Positions 24,320-35,957 of a DNA stretch of 64,000 nucleotides are shown here, in pieces; the stretch's first letter is position 1; every line of letters starts with the position of its first letter. This stretch comes from Straminergon stramineum (taxonomy: Eukaryota; Streptophyta; Bryopsida; Hypnales; Calliergonaceae): assembly GCA_963920665.1 (NCBI GenBank), contig OY987269.1, positions 15,316,501-15,380,500 of the forward strand. The letters run 5' to 3'. The notes below the pieces were generated by a model. It was given only the letters and a program-made list of their open reading frames with translations, searched no databases and was not told the origin of the DNA. The position numbers and the translations under genes were made by a program.

Positions 24320-25292
24320 TTAACCCCTAAACGCCCCAGGGGACCAAAAGTGTCCTCACATAGTTTCAAGTCCAATTCAAAGTATTGTAACTTTTGCATC
24401 CGATGTCCGAATTAAGTAAAACTTGTTGTAAAATTTGAGCTCTCTTTTCTAGTTTGTGTGATAAAAGTTTCAGATCAATCCAAGATGAAATGTGTTTTTG
24501 GAAGCCAATTGAAGTTCACGGGTTCTATATGCGTTCACCAAACTGCATTTGATGGCTGCAACTTCGGGGGCTTGTATCTCCTTCATCTAATGTTCTTTTT
24601 CAATAAAATTTCTTGGATTATGTTCCCCTTGAAGTCTGGTTATTGTGGTAGAATTTTCATGTCAATCCAGGTTGTTTTGAATGTCTGGGAGCAATTCGAA
24701 GTTCAAAACCTTGACATTTTTGGATTACAGTGAACTTCGATAGCTTGTTTCTTCTTCATAAAATGTTTTTTTTCAATATTTTTTTCAGAAAGTTGCACAT
24801 ACTAGTCTAGTTTGTGTGTCTAAAATTTCATTTCAATCCAAGAATTTATGAGGAACTGAGAAGCATTTTGGTAGGAGGTTCAAGTTTTGATGTGATTTTT
24901 GCAACTTTTCTTGTTATTTTTTGACATTTCAAAGCCATTTTGCAGACACAATGAGTCAATTGAATGATATTTTTTTCACCAATGTGTGTGTATTATGATT
25001 TTAAATCACTATATAGTTTACAGTTTTTTCATTTGGGGTAGGTTGAGAAATCGAATTTCACCTCCAAATATGTTTTTAGGAAAATTTTAGCATCCTTTTT
25101 CAACACTAAAACATTATAATCTTGCAATGTACCTGGCCAAATGACTCCAAATTTGATTCATGTCATTTACAACATGTATACTACAAGATTGTACAGTTGA
25201 GATTTCTATACCTAAGTGGCATTTTGATCTATAACACTTCAAAATCAATGATGTCCTTAGACCCCAAAAAACAGTGGGCTTTTAGGGGTTAA
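24320..25292 (+). mobile_element. MITE family B, copy B2 (TTAA-flanked)
   Basis: A 973 bp element with ends TTAA-CCCCTAAACGCCCC and GGGCTTTTAGGGG-TTAA. It is the reverse complement of 12020-12958, with long shared blocks such as GAGCTCTCTT.TCTAGTTTGTG. It starts 336 bp after the AIG1/kinase stop codon, so it may supply or overlap the 3' end of that transcript. Confidence 0.9.
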
Positions 25293-25467
25293 TATAACAC
25301 TATAATGTAAGCCATTCTCAGTGACTGACACATCCTGTACTGTATACTTGAGCATATTAGTAGGGGGCTTAACAGTTCTATCCAGATCATTGCTTGCCTA
25401 GCTTCGTAGCATTGAATTCTACAGACAGAATTATGCATTAACCTGCTGCTCAAGCTCAATGGGACAT

Positions 25468-27276
25468 GATGCTCAGCGAACAAAATTGCAACAAGAAAGC
25501 AAGGAAGTTGCATTTCACAACTGAAGAACCTGCTGACTAACTCAAGAACGGAGTTCAAAGACTGCATGGACACATGTGGGAACCATTGAGCACCAAAACT
25601 TACACATGGAAAGATGAGATGTAGTTTAGAGCAATTCTTATTATTCCAAAGAGGCAGGCTGGATTTTATTTACCACCAATTCTCCCTCTTAAAAAAGGTT
25701 GGGTTGTACTAGTAGGATTTATCCTTTATCTTTTGCAATATTAGGAGTTTGTAATTATATGTAGAACAAAGTTTTGAATTGATTTATAAATTTATAGAAA
25801 CATTAGGTTCTCCAAAGTCTCCAAAGTCCCAAATCCATAGTTAGTCATATTGGTCGCATAGAGTGGTAGAGCCATAATTTTTATTTTTTGGCATTAACCC
25901 CTAAAGTCCCAAACATGGTTTTTGGGCATTACAGATATTTTGGGTAGTTCACTATGAGCGGAATTTTCCATTTTTTTCTTTGAAATTTTGATAAAACATG
26001 TGGTTGAGGAGTAACTTTAAGGCTCAACAATTTTCATAACTTTGGGCTACATGGTTAAAAAGTTATTGTATGATATGTAGTTTCTTTCCCAACTCGGGCA
26101 GCTTGGGCAGATTAGAAAAAATCACTTTTTTCAAAATCAAAAATTTGAAATCCATTTTCTCCATTTCTATATATGTGGAAAGCTTTGAATCATTCCATTT
26201 TGATCAATGAGGTGAAAGTTAAGAGGAGTTTTAGTTTGCGGGCAATTATGGATTTTCTACTCTAAAATAAACTTTGAAGTCCTTCATTTTACTCCATTTT
26301 CAATATTTTTTGAAAAAAAATAAAATCATAGGATGTAGATTGTTTAGTACAACATTACAACCATTGGAATTGTCATTTTTCAAATCCATAACAAAATTCT
26401 TAACAATTTCATATTTTCAATCATTATCTACTTCTTTCTACTTACTATATTTTTCCTATATGTTGTACGATTCCAAATGATGAGAAACTTTTCAAGCATG
26501 TAGCTAATTTGCCTTGAAGAATGGATTAAAAGAGACACATCCATTTGGGACATTTTTTCAGACAAATATGACCTTGTGAAGAGCAGCTGCCTGGTTTTTT
26601 ACAGGGACAAAAAAAGGATTTTTGTCAATTCCAACGCTAATATCTTGCAATCTACAAGGTGGAAATTCGTGAAATTTTTTCCACATGTTCTCAAACCAGC
26701 TTACCGCAAGATCCTATGGTTATATGTGTCCAAAAATGTTTTTTTTCTAAATTTTGGTTCTTGTACTAGAAATGGCAGTTTGGGAGTGTTTTTGGGTGAA
26801 AACATAGTCAAAAACCTTTAGGAGTTAACAATCGTATGTAGAGATTTTGTACTACAAATCCATTGCAAAAACATTAATCTAGATTCTGAATATGTAGGAT
26901 TTCATTGATTATAGATGGAATTTCAAATTTCAAATTTCATTTCTTAAAAATATTGGTGATAGAAATCTTCAATCTAAACATAAAAGTAATAATTCAGAAT
27001 TCAAACTCTATAACCAACTGTCCTATTTGTTTTTCTAAGTTGTTTCTAATACATCTTTAGAAACTCCAAATCAAGAGATGAGTCCAATGAATGCATTTAA
27101 AGTCTAGTCGTTCCAATTTTCAAGAACAAATGAAAGTAAACATGGGTTCTAAGCACTTATAATCTTAGTTTTTTCATCCATCTAAATGTTTTTAGAATTT
27201 TATGTTAATTCTTTTACATTTGTAGAGTATGGATTTTCAAGACATTTCTATGCAAATATTATATGGTTTAAGTTTT
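25468..27276 (-). repeat. Right arm of the 1.8 kb inverted repeat
   Basis: The reverse complement of 15789-17622, with nearly continuous similarity including the outer sequences on both sides of the family A MITE. At its right edge it directly abuts repeat K (27283). The left-arm boundary at GCTGAGCATCAT is sharp, as expected for a transposition or duplication breakpoint. Confidence 0.85.
25894..26828 (-). mobile_element. MITE family A, copy A2 (TTAA-flanked)
   Basis: A 935 bp element with ends TTAA-CCCCTAAAGTCCC and CCTTTAGGAG-TTAA. It is the inverted counterpart of A1 within the right inverted-repeat arm. The subterminal module at about 26630-26725 contains ATCTTGCAATCTACAAGGTG and AAGATCCTATGGTTATATG. 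Confidence 0.88.
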
Positions 27277-27282
27277 TATGAC

Positions 27283-27505
27283 CCAAGCAACAATTTTCTA
27301 GTCCTTGTCCCTCTTTTTTGAGCTGACCATTCTCAAATTTTGAGTTTTTCTTAAAATAAAAAATTCCTCTAAAAATTAGACTGCGCTATAAATTTAACGA
27401 TGATACTTTCATCAAATTTTGAATTAACTCCACCTTGTAGAATTTTTAAAGTTGAATGGTGTAGTGTACTTGACAATTGATTATTGGGGTTTTTGTTTGG
27501 ATATG
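27283..27505 (+). repeat. Dispersed repeat K, copy 2
   Basis: Matches 1063-1290 in the same orientation. It lies between the right inverted-repeat arm and the second LTR-like repeat, so several elements are stacked here. Confidence 0.65.
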
Positions 27506-27544
27506 AAAGTTAGTTAACCTCATTTGTTTCCAAAAAAACGAGTG

Positions 27545-29955
27545 AACTGTGAGCGCCTATTTACCCACCCTTGATAAATCATGAGCACAACCAAGTTCTT
27601 GGGGTTGGACTAAATGATTCTTATTTTTCAATGTCTAAGTGTGGTTCATTGTGCCCTCGAAGCAATGGATCTTTTCTAATTGTGCCTTCATGTACCCTAA
27701 TGTGCAAAATCACCAAAGTCTAACTTCTACTCCAACCACAATGGTATCTGGCCAAATGGATTGGGCCACTATGGTTTTTAGTGTAAGTCACATCAGGGAA
27801 GAACTAATCCCAAAACCTTCAAGAGAATTCCTTAACCTTTCTAAAAACATAAAATTTGACCCTATCTGACTCTCCGAGCCAAAGTTAGGTAGATGAAGTT
27901 TGACCGCACATTGGTTCATCAAACTTCATCCACGACTTAGGTCTAGTTTCCTAATTCAGAATAACTCGAAATTTTATGGAGTTGTTTAAGAGGTTGGGCT
28001 CTACCTAAATCTGGAGTTTGGTCTTAATTGGACACTTCTATGAACCTTTCATTGAAGCCTATGCTAAACTTCATCCTTCTTCATCTTCTTGGATTTTTGG
28101 TCTTTCCCTAAGTGAAGGGCCCCATGGGCTCCCTTTACCTTGCTCTGCAAGCCTACAATCCTATCTTCTTTACTCTACTTGACCTTCTAAGTTTTTTATT
28201 AGTCTTCCCTGGTGTTCAAGTTTCAGGTGAACTTCTATTTATTTACTATTTTTTAGTAATTTTATATTTTCTTCTTGTACCCCCTATCTCTAGCTTTCTA
28301 TATTGGTAAGGTACTTGCTAATTTGACCTCCCTACTAAAAGTTCTTGATGAATGAAGTTTGACTGCTAGTTGTGCTTAAAACTTCATCAGCTAATTTCTT
28401 CTAATCTACAATTTGTAACCAACTTTTTCTTTAACTTGTGGACTTTACTTAATGTCTTCATTCTAATCCTCTCAATTTGTTCCAAATTTTTTTGTCTAAT
28501 TACGTTTCATCCAAATTAAGTCCTAACCTTCATCCAACAATAATTTCCTCATTTTTATTCCAATTTGGGTGTATCCTAGGATTTTGGAGAGCTACGAACG
28601 TCCTTTCTAAGGTTTTAAATTCAAACACAAATTGACTTCTAATCTTAGGGGTCTAACTTAGGGCTAGGCCTCAGCCAAGGTTAGTAGTTGCTAATTAGGT
28701 AGGATGGGAAGGGTAAGGAGGGGTTTGACTTCATACCTTGGAGCTAATGTCATTGATTGTGCCTCCCAAGGGTACTTCCTCCTTTGCCATGAACTCCCGT
28801 GATATGATGCAATTGATTGCCGTTCTTATAAAGTATTGGGTTAATACAATAGTTGATGCTTTCTATTCCCATCGCCTTTACCTTCTCTTTTTTTTTTCTC
28901 CTATTTCTTTTCTTTCTATCCTATTCCTCTTACATCCTTAGGGCCCAACTACTCTTGTTCCATGTTTCTAGGCAACATTAAAGACGCATCATTGTCTCTT
29001 ACGCCTTGAAGTACCTATTACGTCTAGCTTCTCGATAATCACCTAATTATAATCTTATGGTTGAAAGTTTGAGAATGGAATTTTCCCTCTATCTCAACTT
29101 CTTGGGCCACTCCTAGTTAATCCCATTGTCTTCTTTCCCTTCCTCATTCCTCCCACTCACTTTCTCTCACACTCCTTCCTCTATGGTATTGGTTCTCACA
29201 TGATGGTCCTATCCCTTCCTTTGCCATTGGTGGAGGAAGGAAAGTTGGATTCCCTGCTCCAATACTTGTCGTGTGGGATAATTTAAGTTTTGTTGTTTTC
29301 TTTTCTTTTCTACCCCTCCCCAAGGCTTCTCTTTTATCTCCCCAAGCACACCCAATCTCTAGACTTCCAATCCTTGAACTATGTTAGAGACCCCTCTGAT
29401 ATGTAGACTCCTGACTCCCCTAGAGAAACCCCAAACTTCCCTAGAGATTCCCAACCTCCCTAAAGACTCTCGACCTTCCTTAGAAAATCCCTAAACTCCC
29501 CTAGAGACTCCCAACTTTTGACCTACTTTGGAGAACCTCCAAATCCCCTAGTAGACCCCCACCCCTGATACCCGGCCTCCGTCATGGCGTCATCTGTATC
29601 CAACCTACCATTGTTGATACTAGGCCCGCCAATATTGGATTGCCTAGCAACTACTAGCAGCATCTACTAGGGTACTTGGGGGGATGCTAGGTTCCTTTCT
29701 TCTCCTATATTTTTGGTAATTTTATGCTAGTAAAGTCAAGGAGATACACCTCCAGGTTAGTGGCATGTACAGCTATATACAATCGACAAGGGTATTTCCA
29801 CTCACTTTCACTGATCATCCCCTATGCTCAACTTAAATCTCCACTTCCTATTTTTGGGGTGTTAAACCTTGGTCGTTCCCAAAATTGTTTTGGGAACTAA
29901 ACTTTTGACATAGAAACCATAGGGGTTTGAAGTTTACCCATGAAACGGCTCGTAG
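27545..29955 (+). repeat. 2.2-2.4 kb LTR-like dispersed repeat, copy 2
   Basis: Matches 6800-9015 from TGTGAGCGCC to GTTTACCCATGAA. This copy carries an extra degenerate array of about 20 bp units around 29390-29560, with repeated GACTCC, CCCTAGA and CCCAAC words. No retrotransposon protein is visible. The two copies are 18.5 kb apart and probably independent insertions rather than one element's pair of LTRs. Confidence 0.55.
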
Positions 29956-30028
29956 ACATACTTTTGGGTTTACTTTTGTTATTTTGGAAAGTAAAAGACT
30001 AATGGACTAATTAAGCTAACTTTACAGC

Positions 30029-30962
30029 TTAACCCCTAAACACCCAAACTGTGTTTTTTAGCAACATAGCGATTTTGGGCAGCTCACTACAAATGGAGTT
30101 TTTCTTATTTTTATTTGAAATTTTCACACAACATGTGCCTGAGGAGTATCTTTAGGCCCAACAATTTTCATAACTTTTGACTTCATGGTTAAAAAGTTAT
30201 TGCATAATATGTAATTTTCATTGATCTTCGGGCAGCCCAAAAATTTCTTAAAAAAACACTTTTTTAAGAAATAAAAATTTGAAAATGGTTTTCTAGAATT
30301 ATATGTACATGTAAAGCTTTGAATCATTCCATTTTGATTTATGAGATGAAAGTTATGAGGCGTTTTAGTTTGCGGGCAGTTTCGGATTCTCTACCCTAAA
30401 ATAAACTTTGAAGTCCTTTATTTCACTCAATTTTCAATATTTTTTGAAAAAAATAGAATCATAGGGTGTGGATTTTTTTAGTAAAACATTACAACCATTG
30501 GGATTGGAATTTTTCAATTCCATAACAAAATTCTTCACAATTTAGTATTTTGAATCATTCTCTATTTCTTTATACTTACTTTCTTTTTCCTATATGTTGT
30601 ACAATTTCAAATGATTTGAATTTTTTCAAGCATGTAGCCAACTTGCCTTGAAGAATGAATCCAAAGAGTAACCACCATTTTGGAATTTTTTTTCATACAA
30701 ATGTGGCCTTGTGAAGTGCAGCTGCCCGTTTTTTCACAGGGCCAGAAAAAGGATTTTTGCTAATTCAAACGCTAATATCTTACAATCTACACCATGAAAA
30801 ATTCTGAAATTTTTTTCACATCTTCTCAAATAAGTTTAGTACAAGATCTTACGGTTACATGTTTCCAAAAATGTTTTTTTCCAAAAATTTGGTACTTGTT
30901 CTAGAAATGACAGTTTTGGAGCGTTATTGGTGAAAACATAGTTGAAAACATTTAGGGGTTAA
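30029..30962 (-). mobile_element. MITE family A, copy A3 (TTAA-flanked)
   Basis: A 934 bp element with perfect TTAA-CCCCTAAA and TTTAGGGG-TTAA ends, in the same orientation as A2. It is not within the 1.8 kb inverted repeat, so its outer flanks are unrelated to those of A1 and A2. This defines the mobile unit as starting and ending at TTAA. Confidence 0.9.
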
Positions 30963-30989
30963 TAGAATGTGAATTAGGTCAAATAGACA

Positions 30990-31838
30990 CACTAATATGA
31001 AAAGGACCATTAGACAGCCGGATAGGGAGTTAGGGTTAGTTAGAATCAGAGCAGTTAGACAAATAGATAGTGTAGCTAACTGTGAGTTAGTTACAGCCAA
31101 GAAACATAAGACTAATAGACTGTGCTTTTTTTCTCTCTCTCACTGGCGTTTGCAATGATTGCCGCCTTTGTCTAATGTACTTGTCCAAATTTGTCTATTC
31201 GTCTATTCATGTTGTAGCTAGGGATTGGCTTTGTAGTTTTTGTCTAATTGCCAGTGATTGGCTTTCTTGTAGTATTTTGCAACTTAGCTAGGGATTGGCG
31301 GTTGTTAGTATTTTGTTATCTATCTAATAGTCGAGAGCTGTAAGGTTGGTTAAATTGTCTTGTTTTAGTGCCAACAACTTGGATATTTAAGGAGTGCATT
31401 AATTTCTTAGTTGAGCCTATGATTGGTATTGTTTCTTTTTTTTTTCTTTTTTTTTCTTTGGTTTTGTCAAATGGTCATAAATTGTGAGTTTGTCAAATCG
31501 TCTTTCAATTAGTGAGTACAGTTAATTATCGGTGACAAAGACAAGTAGACAATTATGAGCGGTGAACTTGTCCCGTTTTCTTCTCATTTTGTCTGTGAGT
31601 AGCTGGGTATTGGAGAGGAAGACTAATAGACAAGATAATGCGCATTAGGGTTTCCATTTTGTTTCTTTTGGTTTTGTTCAATTGAAATGAACTATGTGTA
31701 GGAGGGTGTCAAAAAGTCTCGTAAGCTAGTGATTGGTTGAGATTTAAGAGAGCAGGACAATTAGCCAGGGATTGGTGTTGTTCTTTATTTCAGTTTGTAG
31801 TCTAATTGTCAAAGCTATGAGAGATTAATTAAGAAGGA

Positions 31839-31891
<53 letters not shown>

Positions 31892-32460
31892 GAGTCAATT
31901 AGCTAGTGATGGATTATAATTGGGTCATAGTTTGTTGTCTACTTGTCTGTGAAGGAAAGTAATTGTAAGAGCCAGTGTTTGGCAATATTGAAAACTTGAA
32001 AATTAAATCAATTAGTCATGTCAAGTGGTAAGCCTAGGTAAGGCTGAGTTTGTAGTAATTGTGAAGTCAATTAGATAGTAAAAAAGAGAGTTGTAGATGA
32101 CGAATAGATTTGTGAAGTTTTATAATTAAGGAAATAACCAGAGAGTGGTTGGTAGGAGGTCAAATTGACAATTTGTGTAGGTGGATGGAGCTTGTGTAAT
32201 CAGCTATATATGGGCTGATTTGTGAAGTCAAATAAACAATTAAAATTATGAGAATTAATTAGCTAGTGGGTGGCAAGTGATTATTTAAATTAATAAGGTT
32301 TAATAGACTAGCGGTTATAGCTGGGGTTAAATAGGAATAGCTGAGTGTGGAGCTGTCTGACTAATTGTCAAAGAAAAGTGATTATAATGTTGATTAATTA
32401 TAGAGAGATTAAGTTTGGGAGAAATTGAATGTCTAATTGTCTGGTTGGTGCACTTGCAAT
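30990..32460. repeat. Motif-dense block of TAGCTAGNGATTGG and TCTAATTGTC words
   Basis: Two short words recur at irregular spacing in about 1.4 kb. One is close to TAGCTAGGGATTGG, at about 31215, 31285, 31723, 31761, 31899 and 32259, with weaker copies between. The other is TCTAATTGTC/GACAATTAGAC and relatives, at about 31013, 31050, 31171, 31240, 31530, 31800, 32365 and 32430. The composition differs from neighbouring DNA, with many AG/GT steps and few C-runs. There is no long open frame. It could be decayed tandem sequence or a binding-site array. Confidence 0.5.
31842..31889. repeat. (AT)n microsatellite
   Basis: About 24 uninterrupted AT dinucleotides inside the motif-dense block. Confidence 0.95.
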
Positions 32461-32701
32461 GAACGATACTAATAGTTTGCCCAATATTACTTCAACTTCA
32501 ATTATTACAATCCTAGATTGATCCAAATTTGTTGTTGGTGGAACACAAGAATTTGAAATTCTTGACACTTTCTTCTTGCTAAAACATTGGTCAATTCCAC
32601 AAAAGATATGGTATGTAGCTCCAATAATATGAATTTTTCAAAACATGAATCTTGTGCCACAAATTAGCAAAGGGTGTGTAGTGATAAAAAAAAAACTATA
32701 T

Positions 32702-33690
32702 TTATTGCAAATACAACACTTCTATTGATACGTCTCTTCTATACTTTATGTCATCAATGACAAGTTCATTGACTTCCAATTTCAGAGAAGCAATAGAACT
32801 ATGGATGTATGCCACCATACTATCTAGGTTTCCTATTCTGATGTGACGTACACTTTTGCATTGGAATGTCCATGAGCATTGGATAGGATGTGTCATGATG
32901 CATCAAGATCACGTCTAGATACGTATGGCCAAAAAAATTTATTCCAAGCATTGATGAAGTTCATTAGGTCTCTTCATCATATTCGTTGAATTGGACGGCC
33001 AGTCCGTCAGCTGGACGGCTTATCGATTGCGTTGGACAGCTTATCCATCTACTTGGACATCTTTAGAAACTATTGAGCAATTTGGTCAAATGATTTTACC
33101 CATCCATATCACAACAATTTTCATCTAGATTTTGTTTGATAGATGTTGGGGTTGAAGGTTGACATTTTGTTGGACATCTTGATGTTGTGATGTGATGCAA
33201 CGCTAAAACCTTGACATTGTCAAGGAGATGAAAAGGAACTTGATTATCTATTACGCGATACAAATCACTGTTCAAAATACCCACTTACATCTATCATCAA
33301 ATACTTTGCATACATTAAAACAAACTAACATTGTGCTTGTCCACAATTGTCTTTCATTGCTTGGGAAGCTCAAGTCAATGTAGTTCGCCAAGAACATAGT
33401 ATCAAGTGCCAAAAGGTGTTTGACCTTTTCATTAGTCCACATATTGACCATACTCTCAATACCGTAGATTGCCAAAATCGCTTTGTGATCATCTACAATT
33501 GCATCACAAAACTTCACCCACTTTACCTCCACTAACTCATATTTCACAGCAATATTAAGTTTCAAACTCTCCAACCAATTGTAGTCTAGACTTTCTCAAT
33601 TACGCAATCCAAATCACCATCTTCTTGGAGAAAATGCTTTGGGAGGTTTGCAAATACACTCAAGCACTTTCAATATGACATATCCAAATT
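32702..33690 (-). pseudogene. DUF247-like plant gene relic, frameshifted
   Basis: Reading the minus strand from about 33690, successive fragments follow the DUF247 order: LECICKPPKAFSPR like the N-terminal IYRVPxxxxxxxAYTPQ motif, then KVKHLLALDTMFLANYIDL like the LLxLDGCFxxE segment, then LNSDLYRVIDNQVPFHLLD like the hallmark DLLLLENQIPFFVLE block, then ELVIDDIKYRRDVSIEV near 32760. The second and third fragments are in different frames around 33280, and stops occur near 33600 and 33100. No intact frame covers the family's usual 400-500 residues. The assignment rests on remembered motif patterns and fragment order. Confidence 0.55.
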
Positions 33691-34905
33691 TGTTTGTTCC
33701 AACTTCTTCATTGGAACGAAATATGTACCTAGGGAGAACACTATTGAGTTCTTAGCTAGAAAACTACATGAGTTAAAAGATAGGGTCCATTCAATTCAAA
33801 GGGGGAAATTTTACATAATATGTAGGGCTACTGTAGGATCTGTGAAATTCCACATGCTCTAATACATATTGATTATGTTGCATAAAAACATCATCTAGTA
33901 GGAATTTTCATTATTAAATTAGACATGATAGATAGGGGCAATGCAAATTTTTCATAGTATTGTGAATATAGATAAAGACAAATAATTTTTTGTGGATGAT
34001 AAAATGAACACAATCCAGAAAAATCTACTATGATGGGAGGTTGACTAAAATGTTACCACAACAATAATAGTGTATATATCAAAAATATTAAATATAAATG
34101 GAAGCAATTAACCATAGATGACACAAATTGTCACATTGTACGAATAATGAGGTTAACCATATAAGATTCAATGACTTGAAAATTGTACAATACAAAGATA
34201 GAGTTCGTAGTCTAGTTAACTTCAATCTTTGAGGCCATATGTGTTAAACACACTTGAATTAAATGGGATGATTACAAGATATTTTTAGTGGAGATTTGAA
34301 AGTGTTCAATGGTAAATTTGTTATGAAAAATCACCACTTGGTCAATGGCACTTGATTTGAATTGATTGTTGTTGGTTTCATAGTGTATATTGTATATACT
34401 ATATAAGCATGTAGTAGAGGAAAGGCAAATTTTGTAAAAAAAGGCAACAATGGAAAAAATTTGGACACTTAAATTTTGTATATAAGAGAGCCCCACTTAA
34501 CAACCCACATGAATGAATTTACAAAACACAAAGAATATTGGAAATGCACCCTCATAGCTTTTTGGATAAAAATATGGCCATCCTAATGCAATAATGAAGG
34601 TAAATAGTCCCACATCAAACACCCTCTTAACTTAGGTGTATAGGAGTGATCTCCTTGAGAGTATGTGTTTGTGATTGACAAACTACTTTGGATTTTGCCA
34701 TTGTGCTTTAACATCACCTATACATGTGGAAGCACAAAAATTAGTGAAAATCAAGTGAAAGAGAAAATCTACTGAAAATAGAATAGAAAAACATGCTACC
34801 AGTAGAAGAAAACAAAAAATCAATTACTTGTAATAATAGCACCTACACTAGAGCTTCCCATTGAAAATTTGCCTATAGATTCAATCCCCATGGTCAATGG
34901 CATTG
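33691..34905. other. Intergenic, nothing recognisable
   Basis: Strongly AT-rich sequence. No gene, tandem array or fold-back element is evident. Confidence 0.5.
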
Positions 34906-35665
34906 ACCATGGTGGTGTAGTTCATTAGATACCAAATGCAATGATAAAATTAGGTGCTTGTACTTGCAAAAAAGATAGAAACACATCATATCTGGGAAAA
35001 ATCTTACCTTAAGCTACCCCATGAGCTACTCACAGTATTGATTGTATGAATAGAATGACCTATATTAGAAGTGTCCTAAGTAGGTAAAAGCCCCACCGCA
35101 AAAGGGAAGGGTAAAGGAGCATGCACTCCACTAGCCTTCATTCAAACAAAATCTCATCTCCTAGCCAAGGAAAACTCTCCTCTAATACATGCTATGCATA
35201 AAGAGACCATAGTGGTGCATTTCATTAGATATAAAAGAGTTTGAAAAAATTAAACGCTTGTCCTTGCAGAAAAAATAGAGATGCATCATATTCAAGAAAA
35301 ATCTTACCTTAAGCCCCCCATGCATTGCCAACAGCTAACAATTGTACAAGCAAAAGGCCTTAATTAGAAGTGCCCCAAGCATACAAAAGTCCCATGGCAA
35401 AAGGCAATGCCAAGGGAGTTTGCCTTCATTGGAATGGAACTTCATCCACTAGCCAAGCAAAACTCTCCTCCAACACATGTTGTGTATAATGAGACCATGG
35501 TGGTGCAACACTATATCTCATTAGATAATAAATGTGATGATAAAATTAAGTGCTTGCACTTATTGGAAAGATTCATATTGGAGAAAAATCTTACCTTAAG
35601 CTATTCCATGAGTTGTCGGCAACTAACAACTATACCATGGTTGTTTGCCCTAACCAATTGACAAC
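34906..35665 (+). repeat. Tandem array of about 300 bp units, 2.5 copies
   Basis: Units share GACCAT.GTGGTG, CATTAGAT, then AAATCTTACCTTAAGC (at about 35000, 35300 and 35585), AGAAGTG.CC.AAG, and ACTAGCC.AAC. Two outlying partial units, at about 36165-36330 and 37050-37170, show that the array once extended over 2 kb and was interrupted by insertions. No coding frame is conserved between units. Confidence 0.75.
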
Positions 35666-35791
35666 ACGACAAACATGACATCAAACACACCTAGTAGACC
35701 CTCTTGTTCTTGTAATAAAGTCAATTTGAAGGTTGACTTTTAAATAAATCATTCTCTATTGCCAATCTTGACATATAAAAGTTTTATTTTA

Positions 35792-35957
35792 TCATTAGAA
35801 AAAATTTGCATTTGCCTCAACAAAATCTACGTGATGTGTTTGTTGAAGCAAACACAAAATCTACATTGAGAAACACAAAAAAAACACAAATCTTGTGTTT
35901 GCCTCAACAAACACGTCATGTAGATTTTGTGGAGGCAAACGCAAATTTCTTCTAATG
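35792..35957. mobile_element. Fold-back element with about 70 bp arms
   Basis: The left arm, CATTAGAAAAAATTTGC then TTTGCCTCAACAAAATCTAC, is repeated inverted on the right as GTAGATTTTGTGGAGGCAAA then GCAAATTTCTTCTAATG. The loop is about 25 bp of A-rich sequence. It inserted within the dispersed remains of the 300 bp array. No transposase is present and the family is unknown. Confidence 0.75.
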
